DNA of 64,000 nucleotides from Euglena gracilis. Taxonomy: Eukaryota > Euglenida > Euglenophyceae > Euglenales. Of the stretch, positions 29,224 through 41,200 are shown one piece after another. The notes below the pieces were generated by a model that saw nothing but the letters and a program-made list of their open reading frames with translations, had not been told where the DNA came from and made no database searches. Within the stretch, counting starts at the first letter, position 1. Each line of letters begins with the position of its first letter. The translations under genes and the position numbers were made by a program. The stretch spans positions 310,001-374,000 of the forward strand of contig CP154956.1 in assembly GCA_039621445.1 (NCBI GenBank). Reading direction: 5' to 3'.

Positions 29224-32200
29224 GCAGGTGGGAAACTGCACTGCAGAAAACTCATATACAATGAAACTCCTTTAGAGTATACAAAGTTCAGTTGAAAGAG
29301 TTCCCGAAAAACACAGATATCTCCAAAGAATCTGACTGAAGGATAAAAAAATAACAAAAAACTGGTTGCACAACTCAATTCAAGGGGTGAAGAAAAACTG
29401 CCCCTCAGTCGACACTGATTAGTTTGGTGGCCCCGCCTGTATGGCAAAAGCCCAGACCAGACTTCTGTTTAAGACCGCCGGGGTGGGTCCCCCCACCCAA
29501 CGCGGGACCCCCCCCCCGGGCACACCATCCAAAAATCGGGCTGCCCAAGGGCAAATCCCAAAAAATTTTCGGCGCTTTGCGCAGAAACCCATACCTGGGC
29601 CTCCACCCCCCTTGGGGGGGGGGGGGTCCAGCCACCACACAGCAAACTGGGCCAACCTAAGTTAGCGCCGGCCATGATTTTCTGCATTTTGATTCTGGGG
29701 GGGGGGGCATTTCACCAAAATGATGTCAAGGAAGGATTGAGGGAACGAGCCAACGAGGGGGTCCACCTCCAATGATCTCACCAATGGTGGGGACCAGGAT
29801 GTCCATCCCTTCCACGGTGCGGCCATCCTCCGACTGCTTCATATAGAATGACTGTGAGAGGGACAAAAGACACACAAGGTAGGGAACACGTGATGACACC
29901 AGGGAAGTTCTTAAGCCGGGTCCCACCCTACACCCCACTGGGGGGTACAGCCAGCTGGCATGCCGGCACACCAGCCAGCATGCCAGCTGCGGACCCCCAG
30001 GGGGTCGAGAGGTCATAAAATTATCGCAAAACCCAGCAAAGCCGGGCTGGACTGGACTGGACCAAATTTTGTGGTCCAACAAAATTTTCGGCACAAGCAT
30101 CAAAATGAAATGAGATGAAAAAAGGGGTAAAAAATGGCCTTTTTTTGGGTCGCTTTCACCTCAAAATTTTGGCAAAAAAAGTCCAACCCAGCTGGATTTG
30201 GATTTTTTTTTGCGTGTTTTCGGGTTCCAGCCGGGTCCAGCAGGCAGCCGGTAAGCACCCCCCCCCCCGAACCCTCCCCCTGGGGGGGTCCAGCCAGCAC
30301 CTTTTTCCAGTCGGCTGGCTGGACCCCCGGGGGTCCTTGGGAAATTCCCTGGATGGCATGAGGATGGGGGCTGAAACAAGTCCCTGACCCCCCCCCCCCC
30401 GGGCTGATTGGCCTGGGACTACGTTGGCCTAAACGGGCGGGCCAACTTCAGGGGAGGGGGAGGGGGAGGGCATATGTTGACTACATTGACTCCACCGCCA
30501 AGAGGGGGGGTCACCAAGCCAACTGCCTTAAAAGGGGGGGGGGGGGTGGCATTTGTGGGCCCAACAAGCGGGGTGCGAACTTGGGTGGGGGGAGTCAATT
30601 GACACCAACAACAGCCGGGGGGTTGCCCCAACTCCACACACATCTACAAATATTCTGGAAACACAAAGCTCAGGATGCGTAAAGACAATCAAACAAAAGC
30701 AGCTCAACTTCATCATGGGAACAATCCGCTGCATCATAAAATTCATACGACAGGAACAGAATTGGATTTCCCTTTAATCGACACACCAACTTCCCGGCCG
30801 CACACCTTGATCTCGGATGGGTAGTTGGTGACGATGACGGGCTTGGCGAAGACCTGCTCCGCCAGGTACCGCTCGTGCTCCGAGGCCAGGTCCATGCCCC
30901 ACTCGATGGTGCCGGGTGGCGCTCCGCCCAGGCCGGGGCCGCAGGGGAAGGCCCGGCAGGGGGGGGGGGGGGCTACCACAGCACTGTACCAGGGAAAAAT
31001 ATGGGTGGAGTTCTCGAGGTCTTACCTCCCCCCCCTTGCCGTTGACACGCCAACGTTCCAGGAGAGTGCCGTTGACACGGGGGGTGTGTCAACGACACGC
31101 CACGCCAATGTCACTGTGATTCAATAGGTAGTGTTCCAAAAAAGTGTCGTTGACACGGGGGGTGTGTCAACGACAAGGGGGGGTCCATCCAGACGGCTGG
31201 AAAAAGGTGCTGGCTGGACCCCCTCCAGGGGGTGTGGGGGGGAGGGGGGTCCGGCCAGCTGCCGGGCTGGAATCAGATGATACCAAAACCGGGCAAAAAG
31301 AAGCCAAACCCAGCTGAGTTAGGCTTTTCTGCGATTATTGGCCAAATTTGACACCCTTTCTTCAAAAAAACTTTGGCGCTGCCAACCATCCTTCGGACCA
31401 GCCCGGCACAGCCTGGCCCAAACTTTATTTCGGCGGACCCGGGGGAGGGGTCGGCAGCCCAGCTGGGAGCTGGCTTGAATAAGGTGCTGGCTGGCTGAAC
31501 CACCTCCCCCCCCCCGGGGTAGGGTCCCCTCCGATTTAAGAAAAACCCCTGATGGCGGCATATGAGCGGCACGGACGAAAACTTGGAGCCTTGATTCAAA
31601 ACTTGGTGCCTGTAGAACAACAGAGGTCCCTCCAACCCAATCCACAACCTGTAAGGTTTGTTGGACTCCCAGTGCACTACCCAAGCTGTGAACGGCAAAA
31701 CTGACCTCTAAAAATGTGCTGCAACGCAGCTTGATACAACACATCTTACCGCAGCGTGCCGGGCAATTTTTTTTTGCGGCAAACTCACTAAAAGCTAAAA
31801 GAATAAGCAAACCCCCCTGCCACCCAAAATCTGTTTTCACATCCCATGAGCTTATTGTCTCACACTTCACCCAAATGATCCCAAGCCTCCAGGGGTGCAG
31901 CACTTTAGAAAACACAATGCAGCGACTATCTTTAAGATGCTGGGGGAACCACAGGCACAAGCTGGTCTGTGCGTCTGTGAACAAATGACTGAGCAGAGTC
32001 CACAGCATCAACAACGAACGTCACCAGCCCCTTGCTGGAATGCTCCTTGAGGATCTCGATGGCCTCGGTGTACGTGATGCGCCCGAATGGCTCGGAGACC
32101 ATCTTCACCAACCTGCCCAGGGAAAGGCAGGTTGCCCCATTCAAGAGGGTGATGATAATATTTTTAATAAAAAATTATTTTCTTCTAATCTGTTTTTATA

Positions 32201-35200
32201 AAATTCTATTAAATCTGAATTGATTTTCATTTAACTTAGTTTGAACCCATTATTTAATTTTTTGTTACTAAAAGCTTGTTCTGAAGAAAAAAAATCAATA
32301 GCACTCTGCAACAAATCACACAAAAACTTCAGTGTATTGCTTAAAAATTGCGCATATGTGTAAAACACGTGGTTTTAATGGCGCAGGAAATCCTCAAACA
32401 TGGGGCATTGCGTATTCATTGGGGTTGGTGGTTCTGCATCCTCCGGACCCGTTGATTCTTTTGGGGAATCTCCTCAGGATTTGGGGGCATTGGGAAAAAC
32501 CCCAAAATTCTTTTTTTATCATTGGAAAAATCCTGAGTGCACCAGGTCTTCCCATTCAGAAAGCCTTGAAAGATCCTGCTGTTCAGCACTCTCGAAGGGG
32601 GGGATTGTTGATGAAAATCTGAAACCAAAGATCCAAAATCCCCCCAATTCACCCGACTTTTGGTCAAAATGTCATTTTCAATTCTGGACAAAATAAAATC
32701 AAGTTTTCCCAAAATCAGTTTTTGGGGTTTGGCAACCAAAAATCCGTCCCCAGCCGTTTGTTTGGTCGGCCCTGGTGGGGGTTATAAATGGGGGGGGGGG
32801 GGGCGTTCACTGGCAGGGGTATGAAGCACAATTCGACATGAGGGCACATTGGGGAGGGCCTTCGATCTGCACAGTGGCAACCGATTTTTGGCCAGAGGTT
32901 CGCCGAAAAATTTGACCCCAAATCAAATTGGCCAAAAATGCCGATTTGGGCAAAATTTTGGCAAAAATACAAAAAAAAATTGGTCAAAAGCACTCAAAGC
33001 CAAAGCTTTGGGTGCTTTGGGTCAAAGCACCTAAAGCAAAATTTTGACCTTTTGGGGGTTCCGGTACCCCCCAAGACCTCTCAAGACCCCCGTCTCCAGC
33101 ACACCGGGGACACCCTTCCTTTACCCTGTACACCCTCCTTTTTTCGAACCCTAGTGGTCTGAGCCTGGGAAAATCTGAAGGACCCTCCCAGGGGGGTGCA
33201 GCCAGCTGGCTTAAAAAAAAAAGGTCCTGGCTGGACCTCCTCCAGGGGGGGGGGGTCCCACCAGCTACCAGGCTGGACCCTCCTGGCACCTGAAAACAAG
33301 CAACCCCAAATCCAGCTGCGTTGGAATCTTTTTCAATCAAAATCTTTGAGGTGACAAAAAAAAGTTGGGAAAAAACCATTCTGGCTCTGCCCCCTTTCAA
33401 AAACCTTGGCGCTTCACACCAAGTCCAGCCCAGCATTGCCCGAAACTTGAACTGCGAAGTACATAAATTACCACGGAGGGGGTCCGCAACCTTGTTGGGA
33501 GCTGCTAGCTGGAAAAAAACGTGCTGCCTGGCTGGACCCCCCCCCAGGGGTGGAAGCTTTAAATAGCCGATTTCACTGTGGCCGAAAAGGTCCCGCACAG
33601 GGTGCAGACCCGAAACGTGGCACGAACCTGGGACCCCTACCAGGTGTTCTGTGGTGCTGAGCTTTACCTGTCTGATGGTGCCAGGCCCTATTCTACCCCC
33701 CCCCCAAGGGGAGAATGGGGGTGGCTTAAATTTTTTTCTTGTTTCAAAGGTTTTAAAAGAGTGGGGAGGGGTGGGTGAGGCAGCCCCCCCCCCCGTGCAA
33801 AAACTTTTGGGCCGTTTTGGGTGGGCGGTTTTGCGACCTTTTTTGAAAATTCGGTCACAACATGCACCCAAATTTTTCCATTTTGTGTGAAGCACAAGAA
33901 AATTTTGGGGGGGGGGTGGGGGCAGACCCCCGGTCTGAAGGGGGGAGAAGGGAGGGATGGTTTGGACCACCCCCTCCGTAAAACCACCGCGCACTTAATA
34001 CCCTGGTCCCAGGTCAAAATCTCCACAAAGCGCAAAAAAAAAGAAGCCAAATTGCTGTAGAATTTTTGTAAATCGGCATCTATGTCCTGCCGTCTGAAAA
34101 TATTTTGCTTCCAACTTCAATTTCAAAAACCATTTTTGCTGGATTTTCTTTTGGAAAAATATTTTTCTGGATTAGGTAACTCATAAGAACTTCCAAGGTG
34201 GCACACAATCCATGTGGCTGCAGAATGCAGAAAATATTTCCCCCTCCAATCATCCAGAAATGTGGTTTTGGGCCTTTTGGCATAATCTGTATAAAAAAAA
34301 AAACCCTCACATTTTTTTGGGAATGCTTGGGGCACCCCCCTCGGGTAGGTCTGGAATTCTCTTGGCCGGGAATTCTCTTTTCACCCCTCGCCTAAACCTC
34401 CTCATGTCGAACGCTGCTGAAGACTCCTGGCTGCTGACGGCGGTCTGTGGCTGGGGTACCTGTCGATGAGGCTGCCGGTGTTCTTGCGGGCGACCTCCTC
34501 CTTCGGCCGCTCTTCCTCCACGCGGCGGTGGTACTGGTCCAGGTATGGCCATGGGCGGGCCAAACCACCCCCGCGCGGGGAAATGATGGGCCGTCCAATT
34601 CTCTGATTCTGGAGGAGAATAGTGCCAAAGGAACCCATCATGAAAAATGTCCATTCAATGACGGTTTTTGTTCTTTACACCAAGGTTTTGGGCAGTTTTT
34701 GCCAATTTTTGTTGCAAAAATCCTGTTCACGGTGTGATGCCCTGCAAATCTCAGTCTAGTCTGTATTCGGGGTTTTTCATGAGTTTTGCCTGGTTGTCTG
34801 GGAAAAAAAACTACTGAGCAACACTAAACAACACTCTGGCAAAGATTCTGACCGAAAAAAAATTGAGCTTTGATTGCTTTGACCAAAATTGCCGACCAAT
34901 TACCAAAAACTGATTCGGTCAACAAAAACAAGCATGGTTTAAACAAAAAATACACCCCTGAGTTTCCATTTTTTGCGCTCGGGCCAACAATCTCACGCAT
35001 TTTGGGAAATGAACAAATTCACTCTGATTGTTAAGGACCATTAAGAAGACTGAGACATTTTGGTGCGGAAAACTTGGTAACCTCCAGGAATGGGTCTTGA
35101 GCAAGCCTTCCATACACATTGAACATAAGCCCTGGAAGGGGGGCAATGGCTGGGATTTTCAGTAACCCCCCCCAAAAATGCATGGGTAGGCACAAGGACG

Positions 35201-38200
35201 TTGTTTCAGACCCCAAGGGGTGCGCACTTAGGGCAAAACACAAAATGCTTAGTTTTACACCACTCTTTTTCAGTTTTTCTCCTTCATGTGATGTCAAGTA
35301 GTGAGTCAAGTGAGAATGTGTCAAATGCGGGCTTGGACGATAGAAATGTTTAGGCTGAGAAGGACAATTCTCGCTGAGAAAGACAATGAGATGTGTTTTT
35401 AAGTAGGGCACTGCGCACTTATTAGGGGGGTTTGGCTGCATGGAACGGAAAATCACCAACTAGACCCCCTCCCCTCCCAAGGGAGGGGGGCTGAATGAAT
35501 GAAAACAGAGGGGGGCTGAATGAAAATAAAATCCCTCTGCCTTGTGCTGGTGCAGAATAAAAAAAATTTGTTTCTGAAAAAATTCCCAAAAGAATTTCAA
35601 AATGCCAAAAACAAGCAATTTGGACACATTTTGGAGGTAAATTTTTTTCTGGCACTTTGCGCCAGCCATCGGAAAAACCCCCTTGGCAGCAGGCCCAGGG
35701 GTAGCCCACTTAAACTCCACTGGCCAATTTTGGACCAGATTCAGTGTGACCCCTTGGCTAAAATGAGCGGGGAGCCAAAGAGGGGGCAGGGGTGGACCTC
35801 CCAAACTACCCCAGCCAGGGGGGGGGGGCGACCATGGGTTCACTTAATGCCCCCCGGGCACTTTTCCCCAGGCCCAAACCCACCCACCACCCACTTTCTT
35901 CGAAGACCAACCGACCCATGACCCCCCCCCCCGGCGGCCGGAGGCGGATAATCGGACCCTCTCCCCTCCCCCTCACTTAACACCCTGGCTCCAGTTCATG
36001 CTGCTGGGATGCCCCTGGGGGCCAGCAGTAATGGGACTGCCGTGCAACCATCTGATGGATCATAACAAAAGGGGGGGAAACGGTGTCATGTTTATGAAGA
36101 GGGGGCTGTTGGGGGGTTTGGCCCCCCCACTCAGAAGGTCCGCCTGACACTCCTTCAACACATGGGCAACGCAGTACTTCAAGAAGTCCTCCGCCAGACT
36201 GCGCAAGGAAAGCAGAGGTGCGCCGGACAGGACCTTTTTCAACGACTGCGGGGTCTAGCTCAGAGGCTGGAAAATTTGGGCTGGCTGGGGAAAAATAGAC
36301 CCTCCCCCAAAATAACTCCCCTCGGGGGGGGGAGGGTTACGGTAGTGGGCTGGACAGTAGTAGGAGGATCTCGATCCTCCTCGAACGTCGTTCGAGGTGG
36401 TTCGAGATCCTCCTCGAACGTCGTTCGAGGAGGATCGAAATCCTCCTCGAACGTCGTTCGAGGTCGTTCGAGGAGGATCAAAATCCTCCTCGAACGTCGT
36501 TCGAGGTCGTTCGAGGAGGATCAAAATCCTCCTCGAGTGTCGTTCGAGGTCGTTCGAGGAGGAGTTCAATATCCTCCTCGAATGTCGTTCAGGGAATATT
36601 TTTGAATAAATGAGTGTATTCCTGCGTAAGAAAAAAAATGTTTCTTTTAAAACGCGTAGAAAATTTCCCCCTACAGGGTACCAGCTACCCCAAAGAGTCG
36701 CCCAACTAGGGTTAATACACATGGGGGGACCCTCGCTCGGCGCCTTCGGCGCTTCGCTCGGGTCCCCCCATGTTTTTAACCCTAGTTGGGCGACTCTTTG
36801 GGTTCGCTGTGTACCCTGTAGAGGGAAATATAGCAACGATGAGCGGGATGGTTACAACCATTGGGGATGAAATCTTAACCCTAACCCTATTCCTTCTAAT
36901 AACCTCAGAAATTCTCTCGGTATAAGAATAGTTTTGAACAAAAATATTTATAAACAAGTGCATTCTTCCTCAATATCCTTCTCGAATGTCGTTCAGGGAA
37001 TATTTTTGAATAAATGAGTGTATTCCTGCCTAAGAAAAAATATGTTTCTTTTAGAACGCGTGGAAAATTTCCCCCTACAGGGCACCAGCTACCCCAAAGA
37101 GTCGCCCAACTAGGGTTAATACACATGGGGGGACCCTCGCTCGGCGCCTTCGGCGCCTCGCTCGGGTCCCCCAATGTTTTTAACCCTAGTTGGGCGACTC
37201 TTTGGGTTCGCTGTGTACCCTGTAGAGGGAAATATAGCAACGATGAGCGGGATGGTGACAACCATTGGGGATGAAATCTTAACCCTAACCCTATTCCTTC
37301 TATAACCTCAGAAATTCTCTCGGTATATGAATATTTTTGTTCATTATTTATTTGAAAAAAATATTTACGAATGTGTGCATTCATGCGTAAGAAAAGAACA
37401 AACAAGCAGACTCAAGAACAACGAACAATTGTAAAAAACTCCAAAAAAAATTGCAACGTACAAAAATAAAAAAAAATATGTTTCTTTTAAAACGCGTGGA
37501 AAATTTCCCCCTACAGGGCACCAGCTACCCCAAAGAGTCGCCCAACTAGGGTTAATACACATGGGGGGACCCTCGCTCGGCGCCTTCGGCGCCTCGCTCG
37601 GGTCCCCCCATGTTTTTAACCCTAGTTGGGCGACTCTTTGGGTTCGCTGTGTACCCTGTAGAGGGAAATATAACAACGATGAGCGGGATGGTGACAACCA
37701 TTGGGGATGAAATCTTAACCCTAACCCTATTCCTTCTAATAACCTCAGAAACAAGTATTTATGAACAAGTGCATTCCTGCGTAAGAAAAAAACAAACAAA
37801 CAGAATCAAGAACAATGAACCATGCTAACAAACCCCAAAAAAACTTGCAACTGAAACTTGAATGCATGTACGTAGGAGGAGGATCGAGATCCTCCTCGAA
37901 CATCGTTCGAGGTCGTTCGAGGAGGATCAATATCCTCCTCGAATGTCGTTCGAGGTCGTTCGAGGAGGATCGAAATCCTCCTCGAACATCGTTCGAGGTC
38001 GTTCGAGGAGGATCGAAATCCTCCTCGAACGTCGTTCGAGGTGGTTCGAGGAGGATCGAAATCCTCCTCGAATGTCGTTCGAGGTCGTTCGAGGAGGATC
38101 AAAATCCTCTGATCCTCCTCGAATGTCGTTCGAGGTCGTTCGAGGAGGATCAAAATCCTCCTCGAATGTCGTTCAAGGTCGTTCGAGGAGGATCAAAATC

Positions 38201-41200
38201 CTCCTCGAATGTCGTTCGAGGTCGTTCGAGGAGGATCAAAATCCTCCTCGAATGTCGTTCGAGGTCGTTCGAGGAGGATTTTAAGCCCCCCCCCCCTCGA
38301 AGAGGGGGGGGCTTAAAAACGTTCGAGGAGGTTCGAGCTCGAACGTTCGAGCTCGAACCTCCTCCTACTGTTCTCGGGGTCCAACTTCGGAGACCGAATA
38401 ATAACCCCCCCCCCAATTTCTGACGACCTGGATTTTGACCTGAAAATGTAGGTCAAAATCACAATCTCCAGCAATAAATTGTGGGGAAAAACTCAATTTT
38501 TCTGCGGCATCTGGCCTCCAAAGATGCTAAATTACCTGAGAAAGTGCAATAAATGACCCCAGAGGAGGGTGTTGGGGGCTATTTTGGGTCCTATGGGACT
38601 GCGAAAAATTTTGGGATTTTGGGGAACTATCACCCCTTCCTTGGGCTGGGTCTTCGGGCGACAATAATACCCCGGGGGCATCATTTGGGGGGGGGGGGTC
38701 ACCAGAAATCATTTTTTTCATGAAATCGGCCCATTTTTGCCAAAATATAGCTGTCTTTTTCCCCTGTGGGTTTTTTATTGAATGTGTTGGTGTGGGTAGT
38801 GGTCGGTGAGTTTTCCCCTGTGGGTTTTTTATTGAATGTGTTGGTGCGGGAAGCTTTTTTAAAGACCGCCCTGCCGACCCATACCATTGCTTAAGGTGTG
38901 CCTGACTCCACCCCCCAAATGCCCCCCCCCCCCCCCGCAGGGGGGGACTGACTGGTTTATTTCTGGAGTGACTTGGTTGTCTTTTGGCTCCAGACCCGGG
39001 GATGGAGTTGGCCAGGAATGGCTGAAAATGGCCACTCGACGCCAAAGGTGCAAGAAAATTCTTTGGATTTTTGACCAAAATTCATTGATTTTGAGACACA
39101 ATGTTGGTCTCCTGGCTAGAGTGCCCGACCCCCGTAGTAACACCTGGGGGCTTAGTTGCAACTCTGGAGCTAAATAGTCACGCAGCCATCACGCAGCCAT
39201 TGTGGTGGTGGTGGGCATACTCCATCAAAGCGGGACGGTCGATGAACCAGACTTCCGGCTCAATCATCCAGAACTCGGCAAGATGGCGGGTGGTGTTGGA
39301 GTTCTCGGCCCGGAAGGTGGGGCCGAATGTGTACACGTTCGTCAGCCCGGCGGCATATGTCACTGCCATTGGTCCGCTCTGCTGTCGCGCCCACGCAAAG
39401 GTTGCTGCTGCACATGCAGAACACCAGAAAAAAAATACCTGAAATGCCCGAATTATGGATATCATATATATAATAATATACATATGCATAGAAATATGGA
39501 CATATATAAATATGGATATAATATCCGAAATATGGAGGACACACGTGCAATGAGACGCGAAAGGGGCGTCCTCAGCGGGCCACTGGGTTCCACGTTCAAC
39601 TGCCCCGACACGGTCAGCATGGCCTTGTTGCCGAAGAAGTCGGCCGCCCACTGGGGCGGGTTCTGCCCCATCGCCGGCTGTCCCGCCAACGTCGTCACCG
39701 TGAAGCACTCCCCGGCGCCCTGGCCCCAAGAAGAGGCGAGCAGTGCAGTGCAACGCACGGTGCATTTGGGGAAGCGATTGAGGGAGGCTTTTTGTCATAC
39801 AAAAGAGAATTGTGCACTGGGAAAAAAGAGGCGGAGGTTGTTCATCAACCAGCAATCAACATTTGGTTGAACATTCCCCACTGATTTGCTCTTCGGGAGA
39901 CTGCCGAAAAAAAAAATGCCGTCCGAACAATTGATTTTTACATATAACATGAAATGATCAAAAATAAAAGACAGCTTTGAACCATGCAAACTGACAAAAC
40001 TACCACGTTCCTCCCACAAACCCCCCGCGACCCCCCCCCCGTGCTTGGATTGTGTTACACCTGGCGTCTGAAATGTTTGCCCACAGCTGGCAAAAATTTT
40101 TGCCCAGTGCCCTCAAAAAAAATTTTGCCCAAAAGTCACAAAAAAAATTGCACTGCACCGCCAAAAATATTTGCACTTCCTCAAAAAAAATATATACCCT
40201 CTGTCATTTTGTTTTTGCACAATCAAAAAAGCGTTGTACTGCACAATGGAAAAACATCCACGCCAATTGAAGTTTCAAAGGGCAAAAGTGCAAAACACCC
40301 GATCCAAGTGCAAAACTTTTCGGAACGGGGGCAATTTTTTGAGATAAAATGCAAACAAATTGTTGGCATGTGCAAAAAATTTTGCGATAAAATGCAAAAA
40401 AAAATTGACCGGAAGTGCAAAAATATACGGTGTGAAGTGCGAAAATATCAGGTGTTAGGTGTAAATGATGGGAAATTGTGCAATGCCAAAGCACATCCCA
40501 GGGTCAAAAACAAAATTTTGCGAAAACGTTGAAATTTTGGAAAGTGTGAAAAAAATGGGGTTGTGGGGGGACCTCCTGTATGAGTATGTGTGTGTATCAA
40601 AAATACACCCGGCGCCGAAGGCGCAGGAAAAATTTTTTGGGGTCCAAAAATTGGCGTTCCCGGAAATACGGGAAGAGGTGGGGGGTCCCCCACCCACCCA
40701 CCATGCAGGGGGTGGGGGGGCTGGTCGACCCCCCCACCCACCACCCTGGCTGTTCGGCCAATTCCCATTCTGCCCTGGGGGTGGTCTGGACCCTCGCCCC
40801 AACATGTATGGAAAGCTTCGATACCCCCCAACCTTGCTTGACCCCCAGGGGAGTGGTTGGGACCCCCCCCCACCACCTCCCCCAATACCAAAAGGCTTTC
40901 CACATATCCCTGCATGGTACATACCTCGCAATCGTTGGATGTCAGGATCGGTGTGTGGACGTACTGGAACCCCCGCTCCTGGAAGAACTTGTGGATGGCG
41001 AACGAGCACGCGTTGCGGACCCGCATGACGCAGCTCATGACGTTGGTGCGAACGCGGAGGTGGGGGCAGCACCAGCCCTGGGGCCTTCCAGAATGAACCT
41101 TTGCTTTCTTCCACTGAAGGTGACCAGCCACTGCCGAGGGCCATTGTGTGCACGCTCTTGGGCCACTGCTGGCTGGGGGTAGGAGCGGAGCACTTCCATA

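Noticed and set aside
34380-34660. Separate Arg/Glu-rich gene
   Set aside because: The part from 34460 to 34545 fits in phase as an AsnRS exon; the rest is intron.
36720-37760. Telomere or subtelomere, from CCCTAACCCTA words
   Set aside because: Only two or three units each, embedded in the foldback repeat and within an AsnRS intron.
37815-38423. Arg/Ser-rich ORFs on both strands
   Set aside because: Produced by the 43-bp palindromic array; open in several frames because the unit contains no stop.
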